Shown: positions 16,123 through 24,179 of the stretch, in pieces
Layout of the letters: every line of letters starts with the position of its first letter
Numbering within the stretch: the stretch's first letter is position 1
NCBI GenBank assembly: GCA_015234425.1
Contig: JADGNE010000018.1
Location: 1-44,895 of the forward strand
DNA: 44,895 bases
From: Devosia sp.
GTDB taxonomy: Bacteria > Pseudomonadota > Alphaproteobacteria > Rhizobiales > Devosiaceae
Direction: 5' to 3'
Made by a program: the position numbers and the translations under genes
The notes under the pieces: model-generated
The model's input: only the letters and a program-made list of their open reading frames with translations
Database searches by the model: none
Told to the model about the DNA's origin: nothing

Positions 16123-16598
16123 CACTCGTCTCCCTGCGTGGGCGGCCAGTCCTCGGTGTCGTGGTCCGGATGCTGGTTGGAGTGGATTCCGGCCATGAAG
16201 TCGCGCCATTCGTCGCCGACCTCGGCGCGGACCGGCAGGCTGGTGAGGCCATCAAAAAAGGGCAGCTTGTCGGTGGGGTTTACCTGGATTTCGGGGGCGG
16301 CGACGGCGGGATCATCGAAGGTACCGATGGCCAGTTCCAGCCCGAAGCGCGTTTCATAGGCGAGCGGGGTGCCACACTCGCCGCAGAAGGCGCGGCGGGC
16401 GGCGTTGGAGCTCTGGAACCATTTTGGCTGGCCGCGGGTCCAGACCGCATTATGCGCGGTCACCAGCGGGCCGAAAAAGCCGCCGAAAGCCTTCTGGCAC
16501 ATGCGGCAATGACAGATGGACGGGCGACCCAGACGGGTCACCCTGAAACGCACGGCGCCGCACTGGCAGCCACCGGTATGTGCGTCAGCCTGGGGCAT
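16122..16598 (-). CDS. GFA family protein, copy 2
   Basis: A 158-residue paralogue of the downstream gene with the same zinc-cysteine layout: GGCQCGAVRF (C11, C13), CHCRMCQKA (C29, C31, C34) and FCGECG (C72, C75), and the same C-terminal HPDHDT-DWPP signature. ATG 16598 is preceded by GGAGG at 9-nt spacing; an ATG at 16616 would add six residues but lacks a good site. The start overlaps the end of the VOC gene by 14 bp and the stop overlaps the start of GFA copy 1 by one base. The three genes therefore form a tightly coupled set, consistent with a small detoxification unit for carbonyl or thiol adducts; the substrate is not known. Confidence 0.88.
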   Translation of the reverse strand: MPQADAHTGGCQCGAVRFRVTRLGRPSICHCRMCQKAFGGFFGPLVTAHNAVWTRGQPKWFQSSNAARRAFCGECGTPLAYETRFGLELAIGTFDDPAVAAPEIQVNPTDKLPFFDGLTSLPVRAEVGDEWRDFMAGIHSNQHPDHDTEDWPPTQGDE

Positions 16599-16968
16599 GG
16601 CACACGGCCTCCACATTGTTTCCGTCGGGATCGATCACGAAGGCGCCGTAATAGTGCGCGTGATAATGCGGGCGCGGTCCGGGGCCGCCATTATCCCGAC
16701 CGCCATTGGCCATGGCAGCGGCATAGAAGGCGTCGACCTCGGCGTGGTTGGCGGCTACGAAGGCATAGTGACGGCCGGGACCGGTGTCCGTGCTTTCGGT
16801 CAGCCAGAAATCAGGCTTGTCTCGGCCATAGCCGCCGACGTTGACGCCACCGGTGTGTTCAACCGGGATTTCCGCAAGAAGGCGATAGCCCAAGGCTGCA
16901 AAGGCAGCATCGTAGAAGGCCTTCGACTTGGCCCAGTCCGCGACAAGAATTCCAACGTGATCAAGCAT
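16585..16968 (-). CDS. VOC family protein (glyoxalase-like)
   Basis: A 127-residue vicinal-oxygen-chelate protein: MLDHVGILVADWAKSKAFYD is the typical first beta-alpha-beta unit and FVIDPDGNNVEAV the last strand, with H4 and E119 (NNVEAV) as probable metal ligands. Single-domain members include glyoxalase I-like enzymes, dioxygenases and resistance proteins; this one resembles the uncharacterised HYHAHYYGAFV group often annotated as glyoxalase. It is the first gene of the VOC-GFA-GFA-cimA-LysM run and overlaps GFA copy 2 by 14 bp. The gap of 78 bp to cysS upstream shows no clear terminator. Confidence 0.87.
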   Translation of the reverse strand: MLDHVGILVADWAKSKAFYDAAFAALGYRLLAEIPVEHTGGVNVGGYGRDKPDFWLTESTDTGPGRHYAFVAANHAEVDAFYAAAMANGGRDNGGPGPRPHYHAHYYGAFVIDPDGNNVEAVCHAPG

Positions 16969-17046
16969 TTTCGTCTCCTCTGATTAAGACGAGCAGACTT
17001 GTTCGAACACGGCGACAGTTCCTGTCAGCAATGGACCGGCGCAGGC

Positions 17047-18462
17047 TCACCGCTTCACTTCCCATTTCGTTTGGCGCTGGCCGGCTTCGTCCTTGTAGTC
17101 GAGCAGAGCGATGCCTTGGGCGGCGAGGTCGTTGCGGATGGTGTCGGCCTTGGCAAAGTCCTTGGCGTTGAGGGCGTCGAGGCGTTCGGCGATGGCGGCC
17201 GCGATGTGCTGGGGCGGCTCCCAGCCTTCGTTGGAGCCGATGACGGAGTCCAGCGTAAAGCCGAGGAAAACCAGCGAGGCAGCAAGCGATTGGGCAGCGT
17301 CGGTTTCGCCGCGGTTGGCGCGGCGGGCGAGTGCATCCAGCGCCACGCTGGCCCGGTGGAAGCCGAGGTCGTCGGCGAGCGCGGAGATCACCTCGGCGTC
17401 GGGCTCGGCGGACGGGGCATCTGCCTTACCGGCAGCGCGCTGCCAGTCGCGCAGTTTGGCTTCGGCTTCTTCCAGGCGGCGGGACGAGAAGTCGATGGGC
17501 TCGCGGTAATGGGTCATCAGCATGGCGAGGCGCAGCACTTCGCCCGGCCAGGCGTGGCCGCCGAGGGCACCGGTCTGGAGCAGATCGTTGATGGTGACGA
17601 AATTGCCCAGGCTCTTGGACATTTTCTGACCTTCGACCTGCAGGAACCCGTTGTGCATCCAGACATTGGCCATGGAGTGGCTGCCATGGGCGCAACGGGA
17701 CTGGGCGATTTCATTCTCGTGGTGCGGGAAGATCAGGTCGAGACCACCGCCATGGATGTCGAAACTCTCGCCGAGGTAGCGCTCGGACATGGCGGAGCAT
17801 TCGATATGCCAGCCCGGACGGCCGCGACCCCAGGGGCTGTCCCAGCCGGGCTCATTTTCGGAGGAGAGCTTCCAGAGCACGAAGTCGGCGGGGTTTTTCT
17901 TGTGAGCGTCGACGGCTATGCGGGCGCCGGCGAGATTGTCCTCCAGATTTCGGCCGGAGAGCTGGCCGTAATCGGGCATGGACTGGGTATCGAACAGCAC
18001 TTCGCCCGAGGTTTCATAGGCGTGGCCGCGCTCGATCAGGGCCGAGATCAGTGCCTGCATCTCGACGATGTTTTCGGTGGCGCGGGGCTGGTGTGTCGGC
18101 TCAAGCGTGCCCAGTGCTTTCACGTCGGAAAGGAACTGGGTCTCGGTCTTTTCAGTGACCTTGCGAATGGCTTCGTTGAGCGGCAGATCGGGGAAATCGC
18201 GCAGGGCGCGCGCGTTGATCTTGTCGTCGACGTCGGTGATGTTGCGCACATAGGTGACGTGTTCGGCGCCATAGACATGGCGCAGCAGGCGGAACAGCAG
18301 GTCGAAGACGATGACCGGGCGCGCATTGCCGATATGGGCGAAATCATAGACCGTCGGACCGCAGACATACATGCGCACATTGGAGGCATCCATGGGCTCG
18401 AAGGGCGCCTTGGTGCGGGTGAGCGTATTGTAGAGGGAAAGCTGCGGCTTTGCCGAATTCAT
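17047..18462 (-). CDS. cysS: Cysteinyl-tRNA synthetase
   Basis: A 471-residue class I synthetase charging tRNA-Cys. HIGN (43-46) is the HIGH-type ATP signature, KMSKS is at 280-284, and C34, C222 and H247 correspond to ligands of the active-site zinc that selects cysteine. The C-terminal DALR/anticodon region is complete. ATG 18462 starts with the expected lead-in to the Rossmann core (LYNTLTRTK). It reads in the same direction as the VOC-GFA genes 78 bp downstream. The 376-bp region upstream holds its promoter and the terminator of the next gene. Confidence 0.96.
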   Translation of the reverse strand: MNSAKPQLSLYNTLTRTKAPFEPMDASNVRMYVCGPTVYDFAHIGNARPVIVFDLLFRLLRHVYGAEHVTYVRNITDVDDKINARALRDFPDLPLNEAIRKVTEKTETQFLSDVKALGTLEPTHQPRATENIVEMQALISALIERGHAYETSGEVLFDTQSMPDYGQLSGRNLEDNLAGARIAVDAHKKNPADFVLWKLSSENEPGWDSPWGRGRPGWHIECSAMSERYLGESFDIHGGGLDLIFPHHENEIAQSRCAHGSHSMANVWMHNGFLQVEGQKMSKSLGNFVTINDLLQTGALGGHAWPGEVLRLAMLMTHYREPIDFSSRRLEEAEAKLRDWQRAAGKADAPSAEPDAEVISALADDLGFHRASVALDALARRANRGETDAAQSLAASLVFLGFTLDSVIGSNEGWEPPQHIAAAIAERLDALNAKDFAKADTIRNDLAAQGIALLDYKDEAGQRQTKWEVKR

Positions 18463-18838
18463 GGAAGGCTTCCTGATGGCCAGACGTGGGGTCCTGGCGG
18501 GGAGCCTCTATCCTTAAAAACCTATCGGGATGAAGAAGACCGCTCCGCCAACATTTCCAGTTAGCAGATAATAATGGTGCAGTCGGTAATCTGAACGACA
18601 AGGGTCTTCATGGGGCGGAGAGTGACCGCCCACGACCGAGAAATCAAGCGCAAAACGAAAAGAGGGCGGCCCGAAGGCCGCCCATATCGCTTTGGAGGCG
18701 AATATCACCCTTGGGGGGATGATGCTTTTGCCTCGATGGCGGACGACGCCCTCCCATCAACAGGCTCTGAATTGAGGTTTACACGTTGGCGGTAAACGCC
18801 CAACGGCTACACGGGAATGTTATCGCTCCCGCGAGCCG
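18463..18838. other. Non-coding interval upstream of cysS
   Basis: No convincing gene. It contains a GGGCGG/CCGCCC hairpin (18613-18631), the UUCG-type terminator at 18651-18683 and otherwise unstructured sequence. Short open frames here (for example 18610-18795) have no ribosome-binding site and cross the terminator. The cysS promoter should lie near 18470-18600. Confidence 0.6.
18651..18683 (-). terminator. UUCG-tetraloop terminator after the FAH-family gene
   Basis: On the minus strand, GGGCGGCC-TTCG-GGCCGCCC (18683 to 18664) is a perfect 8-bp stem closed by the extra-stable C(UUCG)G tetraloop, followed by TCTTTTCGTTTT. It is 155 bp past the FAH-family stop, so that transcript has a long 3' untranslated end. 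Confidence 0.75.
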
Positions 18839-19843
18839 CTATTCAGCGGCGCGGATGGGGTTGTCCATGTCGCCGAACACCGACTGCCCGTCCTTGCCGA
18901 TGGCTGCGATGCGCAGGCGATCTCCGGCCTTGAGGAAGGGTGTGCGTGCGGCGCCGAACTTGGCTTTTTCGGCGGTACGGGCTTCGGCGATACAGGCAAA
19001 GCCGATGCCGTTTTCCTTGATCGGCAGGGTTTCGTCGTGGCGATTGGCGATGGTGCCCGACCCGATGATGGTGCCCGCAGAGAGGCGCCGCGTGCGGGCG
19101 GCCTCCACGATGAGATCGATGAAATCGAAATGCACCTCAATGCCGGCATTGGGCTGGCCATAGAGTGTGCCATTGACTTCGACGCGCAGCGGCAGGTGGA
19201 GGCGGTTGTTGCTCCAATTGTCGCCCAGCCCTGACGGGGTGATGGCGAAGGGCGCAAAGGCGGTAGAGGGCTTGGCGTGAAAGAAGCCAAAGCCATTCTG
19301 CAGATCGTCGGCCACGAGGCGGCGGAGGGACACATCGTTGCAGATGGTCACGAGGCGGATGGCGGCCTCGGCCTCGGCGCGGCTTGGGCGCATGGAAACC
19401 GGGCCGATGATGATGGCGACTTCGGCTTCGAAATCGAGGGCAAGATCCTCGGCCGGCGCGGGAATGGGATCTGTGGGCGCGAGCATGGTGTCCGAGCCGC
19501 CCTGATAGAGCATTGGGCGGACGGATTGCAGTTCCTCGTCGCGGCTGCCCTTGAGTGAGCGCACGCGTTCCAGGTGCCCCATGTAGCCAGAGCCATCGAT
19601 CCACTGATAGGCACGTGGCAGAGGAGCAAGAGCGGCGGCCTTGTCGAAGGGCTGCCCGGCGATCGCGCCATTGTCCAGCTGTGCCGCCAGCGCCGACAAG
19701 GCGGGTGCAGCATTGTCCCAATCATCAAGCGCGGCCTGTAGATGTGGCGCGATGCGGCCGGCGGAAACGAAGCGCGTTCCATCCTGTGAGACGACCACGA
19801 GCTGGCCATCGGGCCGCGCGGAGCGCAACGTTGCGAGTTTCAT
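18839..19843 (-). CDS. Fumarylacetoacetate hydrolase (FAH) family protein
   Basis: A 334-residue FAH-fold enzyme acting on a 2-oxo or 1,3-dicarbonyl acid by C-C hydrolysis, hydration or decarboxylation. The metal-binding acidic residues are visible as E139 and E141 in DFEAEVA and D170 in CNDVSLR; an N-terminal roughly 80-residue domain precedes the core, which is the layout of the larger fumarylacetoacetase-like members. I chose ATG 19843; an in-frame GTG at 19852 adds three residues. No other aromatic-degradation gene is adjacent, so the substrate is open. Upstream lies a cluster of GTTGC/GCAAC half-sites that could be its operator. Confidence 0.88.
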   Translation of the reverse strand: MKLATLRSARPDGQLVVVSQDGTRFVSAGRIAPHLQAALDDWDNAAPALSALAAQLDNGAIAGQPFDKAAALAPLPRAYQWIDGSGYMGHLERVRSLKGSRDEELQSVRPMLYQGGSDTMLAPTDPIPAPAEDLALDFEAEVAIIIGPVSMRPSRAEAEAAIRLVTICNDVSLRRLVADDLQNGFGFFHAKPSTAFAPFAITPSGLGDNWSNNRLHLPLRVEVNGTLYGQPNAGIEVHFDFIDLIVEAARTRRLSAGTIIGSGTIANRHDETLPIKENGIGFACIAEARTAEKAKFGAARTPFLKAGDRLRIAAIGKDGQSVFGDMDNPIRAAE

Positions 19844-19867
19844 AAGGGGCACATCTCCCGGAATAGT

Positions 19868-19896
19868 GTTGCACTGGGGCGATATCGCCGTGCAAC
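19868..19896. promoter_or_regulatory. Nested palindrome in the divergent FAH-DUF2865 promoter region
   Basis: GTTGCAC (19868-19874) and GTGCAAC (19890-19896) bracket a perfect 12-bp palindrome GGCGATATCGCC (19878-19889). A consensus TATAAT follows at 19905-19910 on the plus strand. The arrangement looks like a repressor operator, but the binding protein is unknown and no regulator gene is adjacent. Confidence 0.5.
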
Positions 19897-19983
19897 GTGG
19901 TCGCTATAATGTTGCCATCTGCCCTAGCGATGTCTTAAGGCGGCACAAGGCCAGAAGTTGCGGCGGGCGAACAGGACCAAACA

Positions 19984-21138
19984 GTGAATTTCAGCTCTAC
20001 CGGCTTTCGCGCTCTCGCGCTTCTTGTTTTGGCAATGGCCATGTTCAGCATGGATGTGACGAGCGCTTATGCTCAGGCTGCACAATGCCGGCAGCTCGAA
20101 AGCGCCTTGCGCCAGTTCGACCGCAACGGCGATTTCCGCCAGCTGCAGAATAATTCGCAGGCGGTGCGGGAGCTTGCGCGGCAGGTGCAGAATGCCGAGA
20201 GCCAGTATATCCGCCAGGGCTGTAATGACGATGCCAAGGCCGGCCGCACGCTGACGCCGCAGTGCCAGGAAGTCGGCCGCTCGGTGCTGCGCCTGCGCGA
20301 CCAGTATGCCCAGGTCGCCCAGTCGGTCGAAACGGCCGGCGCCGTGGCGCAGCAGCGCGAGGCGATTCTCCAGGAAATGGCCCGCTTCGGCTGCAATGCC
20401 GGCTCGAGCGCGACGTTCAACCAGGACCGCCAGTCGATCTTCGACCGCATTTTCGGCACCACGTCGGAAGGTGATTTCACCAATGGCGATTTCGTGGATG
20501 GCGGGGACTATTGGGGCTATCAGGGGTATTCGACGGTCCGCACCGTCTGTGTCCGCCTCAGCGACGGCTATTTCTGGCCGATCAGCTATTCCACTGTGAG
20601 CGACTATATCGGCAGCGACGCCCAGCAATGCCAAGCGATGTGTCCGAACACGCCGGTGGAGCTCTATTACTATGACAATCCCGGCCAGGAGCCGGAGCAG
20701 ATGCGCAATATGGCGGGATCGCCCTATACGTCGCTGCCCAATGCCTTTGCCTATCGCAACAAGTTCGACAGCGCCGCCAGCTGCCGCGTCGCGCCCAAGT
20801 CCGACGGCACGGTGACCATGGCCGACAGCGAGGACGGCAGCAGTCGCGCGATGATCGATATTGCCGGGGTGAGTTTTCCCCTGCCCCTGCGCGATCCGCG
20901 TGGGGTAGTGCCGGTGACCGTCGCCGCCGTCGAAGCGGCAGCGGTGAGCACGGTTGCGCTGGTGGATGTGCCCCTGCCCCGCCGTCGTCCGGCGGGACCG
21001 GGTGAGATCGCCGTGCAGCCCTCAGCCAGCACGGCATCAGCCGAAAGCGAACTGCGTATTGTTCACTTCGGCGACAAGACCGTCAGGGTAGTCGGGCCAG
21101 ACACTCCGTACGCCCAAGCAGGACGAGCAGGCTCTTAA
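19984..21138 (+). CDS. Secreted DUF2865 domain protein
   Basis: A 384-residue exported protein of unknown function. Residues 1-30 form a signal peptide (hydrophobic core, cleavage expected after AYA). The DUF2865 region has paired cysteines (AQC, QGCN, PQC, FGCN), an alpha-helical Gln-rich segment (35-140), and the conserved core VRTVCVRLSDGYFWPISYS ... QQCQAMCP ... YNYR-like FAYRNKF (about 180-260). The C-terminal roughly 100 residues are low-complexity and include PLPRRRP. The family is common in Rhizobiales and probably envelope-associated. The last 56 bp overlap the 3' end of gltX on the opposite strand. Confidence 0.87.
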   Translation: MNFSSTGFRALALLVLAMAMFSMDVTSAYAQAAQCRQLESALRQFDRNGDFRQLQNNSQAVRELARQVQNAESQYIRQGCNDDAKAGRTLTPQCQEVGRSVLRLRDQYAQVAQSVETAGAVAQQREAILQEMARFGCNAGSSATFNQDRQSIFDRIFGTTSEGDFTNGDFVDGGDYWGYQGYSTVRTVCVRLSDGYFWPISYSTVSDYIGSDAQQCQAMCPNTPVELYYYDNPGQEPEQMRNMAGSPYTSLPNAFAYRNKFDSAASCRVAPKSDGTVTMADSEDGSSRAMIDIAGVSFPLPLRDPRGVVPVTVAAVEAAAVSTVALVDVPLPRRRPAGPGEIAVQPSASTASAESELRIVHFGDKTVRVVGPDTPYAQAGRAGS

Positions 21139-22408
21139 GCTCCGGCCCATCCGAGCGGCCGGTCAGCGCCAGACGCAGCGGCATGAACAGAGCCTTGCCC
21201 TTGCGGCCGGTCGAGGTCTTGAGCGCGTCCGTCCACTGGCTCCAGGTTGTCGCATCCCAGGGATCGGGCGGCAGCAGCGCCTTGGCCAGCGCCAGGAAGT
21301 CGTGATCTTCCGGGGCGACGACGGGCTCGACCGGTCCGGTGACCAGTTTGGACCATTCAGCGATATCGCCGAAACGCACGAGATTTTCGCGCAGCAGCAT
21401 CCACATCGCCTCCCCTTCCAGCCCGAGGGTGGAAAGGCGCGGCGCGGCTTCGGCGTAAGACAGAGCATGGACGAGGCGCGCGTTGAGCCCGTCGAGCTCG
21501 GCGGGATCGAAACGGGCGGAGCCATGGGAGATCATCGACAGCTCAAGCCGGGACGCGATGTCCTCGAGCCCGGCATAGGGTTCGATCGGCAGGCTGGTGC
21601 CGGTCAGGGTCGCCATGACGGCAATGGCGAGCGGCTCATAACCGTCATTGCGGAAGTCGGCGATGGACTGGGAGCCCAGGCGCTTGGAAAAGCCCTGCCC
21701 CTGCGCGTCCGTCAGCAAATTGTGGTGGGCGAACTGGGGGATTGCGCCGCCGAGCGCCTCGATGATCTCGATCTGCGTGCCCGTGTTGGAGACGTGGTCT
21801 TCGCCGCGAATGACATGGGTGACACCGAGGTCGATGTCATCGACCACGGATGGCAGGGTATAGAGATAGCTGCCATCGGCGCGGATCAGCACCGGGTCGG
21901 ACATGGAGGCGGTGTTGACCGTCTGCGTGCCCTTGATGAGGTCGTTGAAATGTACGGGACGACCGTCGAGCTTGAAGCGCCAATGGGGTTTTCGCCCCTC
22001 GGCTTCGAGGCGGGCGCGGTCTTCGTCGGTGAGAGCCAGCGCGGCGCGATCATAGATCGGCGGCTTGCCGAGAAGGCGGGCACGGGCGCGCTTGCGGTCG
22101 AGTTCTTCCTCGGTTTCGTAGCAGGGATAGAGGCGGCCGGAAGCGATCAGCTTGTCGCGGGCGGCGTCATAGAGATCGGTGCGCTCGGACTGGCGCACGA
22201 GCAGATCCGGCACGACGCCGAGCCAGGCAAGATCTTCCTCGATGCCATCGGCAAATTCGCGGGTGGAGCGCGCGTGGTCCGTGTCATCCATGCGCAGGAT
22301 GTAGCGGCCGCCATTGCGGCGAGCGAAGAACCAGTTCAGCAGCGCCGGCCGCGCATTGCCAAGATGAATGCGACCGGTAGGGGACGGAGCCCAGCGTACG
22401 ACTGTCAT
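21083..22408 (-). CDS. gltX: Glutamyl-tRNA synthetase, GluRS2 type
   Basis: A 441-residue class I synthetase attaching glutamate to tRNA. HLGN (15-18) is the HIGH-type signature and FSKRLGS (240-246) the KMSKS loop. The FSKRLGSQS form, the absence of the Cys-x-Cys zinc ligands after residue 97 (here PCYETEEELDRKR) and the shortish C-terminal anticodon domain match the second GluRS found in many alphaproteobacteria, which usually coexists with a canonical copy and may favour tRNA-Gln for the GatCAB route. That specificity is inferred. The start overlaps the nadE stop by four bases (ATGA). The 3' end overlaps the DUF2865 gene. Confidence 0.93.
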   Translation of the reverse strand: MTVVRWAPSPTGRIHLGNARPALLNWFFARRNGGRYILRMDDTDHARSTREFADGIEEDLAWLGVVPDLLVRQSERTDLYDAARDKLIASGRLYPCYETEEELDRKRARARLLGKPPIYDRAALALTDEDRARLEAEGRKPHWRFKLDGRPVHFNDLIKGTQTVNTASMSDPVLIRADGSYLYTLPSVVDDIDLGVTHVIRGEDHVSNTGTQIEIIEALGGAIPQFAHHNLLTDAQGQGFSKRLGSQSIADFRNDGYEPLAIAVMATLTGTSLPIEPYAGLEDIASRLELSMISHGSARFDPAELDGLNARLVHALSYAEAAPRLSTLGLEGEAMWMLLRENLVRFGDIAEWSKLVTGPVEPVVAPEDHDFLALAKALLPPDPWDATTWSQWTDALKTSTGRKGKALFMPLRLALTGRSDGPELKSLLVLLGRTECLARLP

Positions 22409-24072
22409 CCGACGGTCAAATCCTTATAGCCATTGGTAATCGGGTATCTGCGACCGAGCCCGAATGCCCTGGGCGACAGTTTTGGCCCAGGCGCGGACTG
22501 GCGGCGCTTGTATTCTGCAATATTGACGAGGCGCTCGATGCGCTTGACCAAAGCCGGATCATGGCCGCGCGCGACGATGTCGCCGAGGGCCATCTCCTCC
22601 TCCACCATGCAGGTGAGGATATCGTCCAGCACCGGATAGGGCGGCAGGCTGTCCTGATCCTTCTGGTCGGGGCGCAGTTCGGCGCTGGGCGCTTTGTCGA
22701 TGATCGACTGCGGGATGACCATGCCCGCGGGGCCGCGGCAGTCGCCAGGCAGATGCTTGTTGCGCCAGTCGGCCAGCGCATAGACCTGCATCTTGAACAT
22801 GTCCTTGAGCGGATTGTAGCCGCCGTTCATGTCGCCATAGATGGTGGCGTAGCCAACGCCCATTTCCGACTTGTTGCCGGTGGTGAGCAGCATGGACCCC
22901 AGCTTGTTGCTGACGGCCATGAGGATGGTGCCGCGCATGCGCGACTGGATGTTTTCCTCGGCCAGATCGGAAGGACGATCGCCAAAGATCGGGGCGAGTT
23001 CGGCCAGCGCCTGATCCACGGGATTGCCGATGGAGACAACGTCATACCGCACGCCCAGAAGCTCGGCGCAGTCGCGCGCATCCTTGATGCTGGCCTCGGA
23101 GGTATAGCGATAGGGCAGCATGATGCAGTGGACCTTTTCGGGTCCCAAGGCATCCACCGCCATTGCCGCGACGACAGCGCTGTCGATGCCGCCGGAGAGG
23201 CCCAGAACGACCTCGGAAAAACCGTTCTTGTGCACGTAGTCGCGCAGACCGAGAACGGCGGCGCGCCAGGGTGCTTCCTCGACAGAGGTCAGTTCGTTGA
23301 CGACGCCGTTGGTGGAGGTCCAGCCGTTCTCACCGCGGGTCCAGTCAGAGAGGATAAAGTCGGGCTCGAAGGATTTGCCCTGCAGCACGAGACGGTCGCC
23401 CGGCTCCATGGCAAAGGAGGCGCCGTCATAGACGAGTTCGTCCTGTCCGCCGACCTGGTTGAGATAGAGCAAGGGCACGTCATCTTCGGCGACACGGGCG
23501 CGCACGAGATTTTTGCGGCCATGCTGCTTGTTGGTCCAATAGGGCGAACCATTGGGGCAGAGCAGGATTTCCGCGCCCTCGCGCATGAGGTGCTCGCAGA
23601 CCCAGGAATGCCAGATGTCCTCGCAGATGGGGATGCCGACAGAGACGCCCCGGATAGTCACCGGGAATGGCAGCGGACCGGGCTTGAAGTAGCGCTTTTC
23701 GTAGAAGACGTCGCTATTGGGCAGTTCGCGCTTGAAGCGCGTGGCGGTGATCTCGCCGGCTTCGGCCACGACCACGGCATTGTAGAGGTCGTCGCCCTCC
23801 CGCCAGATGGTGGGCAGGATCAGGGTGACATCCGTGCCAGCGGTTTCGGCGACAAGGGCGTGTGCGGCAGCGATCGCGTCGGCCACGAACTGCGGCTTGA
23901 ACAGCAGGTCATCCGGGAAGTAGCCGGTGAGGAAAAGCTCAGAGAGCAGCAGAATATCCGCCTTGGCGGCAGTCGCATCGGCGAGCGCCTGACGGGCCAG
24001 AGCGAGGTTGCCGGTGAGGTCCCCCACCTTGGGATTGAGCTGGGCGAGCGCAATTCGAAGCTGGTCGGTCAC
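22405..24072 (-). CDS. nadE: Glutamine-dependent NAD+ synthetase
   Basis: A 555-residue two-domain enzyme amidating nicotinate adenine dinucleotide to NAD+ with ATP and glutamine. The N-terminal nitrilase-fold glutaminase has the catalytic triad E45 (SELFLTGY), K114 (RFKRELPN) and C150 (GIPICEDIW). The synthetase domain carries the P-loop SGGIDS (293-298). The length is typical for the fused form. The start appears to be GTG at 24072, where the protein begins MTDQLRIALAQLN as expected. It is translationally coupled to gltX downstream, so one operon makes NAD+ and Glu-tRNA; nadC is encoded elsewhere in the window. Confidence 0.95.
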   Translation of the reverse strand: MTDQLRIALAQLNPKVGDLTGNLALARQALADATAAKADILLLSELFLTGYFPDDLLFKPQFVADAIAAAHALVAETAGTDVTLILPTIWREGDDLYNAVVVAEAGEITATRFKRELPNSDVFYEKRYFKPGPLPFPVTIRGVSVGIPICEDIWHSWVCEHLMREGAEILLCPNGSPYWTNKQHGRKNLVRARVAEDDVPLLYLNQVGGQDELVYDGASFAMEPGDRLVLQGKSFEPDFILSDWTRGENGWTSTNGVVNELTSVEEAPWRAAVLGLRDYVHKNGFSEVVLGLSGGIDSAVVAAMAVDALGPEKVHCIMLPYRYTSEASIKDARDCAELLGVRYDVVSIGNPVDQALAELAPIFGDRPSDLAEENIQSRMRGTILMAVSNKLGSMLLTTGNKSEMGVGYATIYGDMNGGYNPLKDMFKMQVYALADWRNKHLPGDCRGPAGMVIPQSIIDKAPSAELRPDQKDQDSLPPYPVLDDILTCMVEEEMALGDIVARGHDPALVKRIERLVNIAEYKRRQSAPGPKLSPRAFGLGRRYPITNGYKDLTVG

Positions 24073-24179
24073 GGCGGTACTGGCCTAACTATTGCGGATA
24101 GCAACCGGCCATAGCCGGTCGCGCGCAAGACTTAGCCGTTGGGCCGGTTGAGGGCAAGCGTCGCGAGACAGGCGGACAG

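Noticed and set aside
18610..18795. Small plus-strand open frame in the cysS upstream region
   Set aside because: It has no ribosome-binding site, no recognisable product, and crosses the hairpin of the FAH-family terminator.
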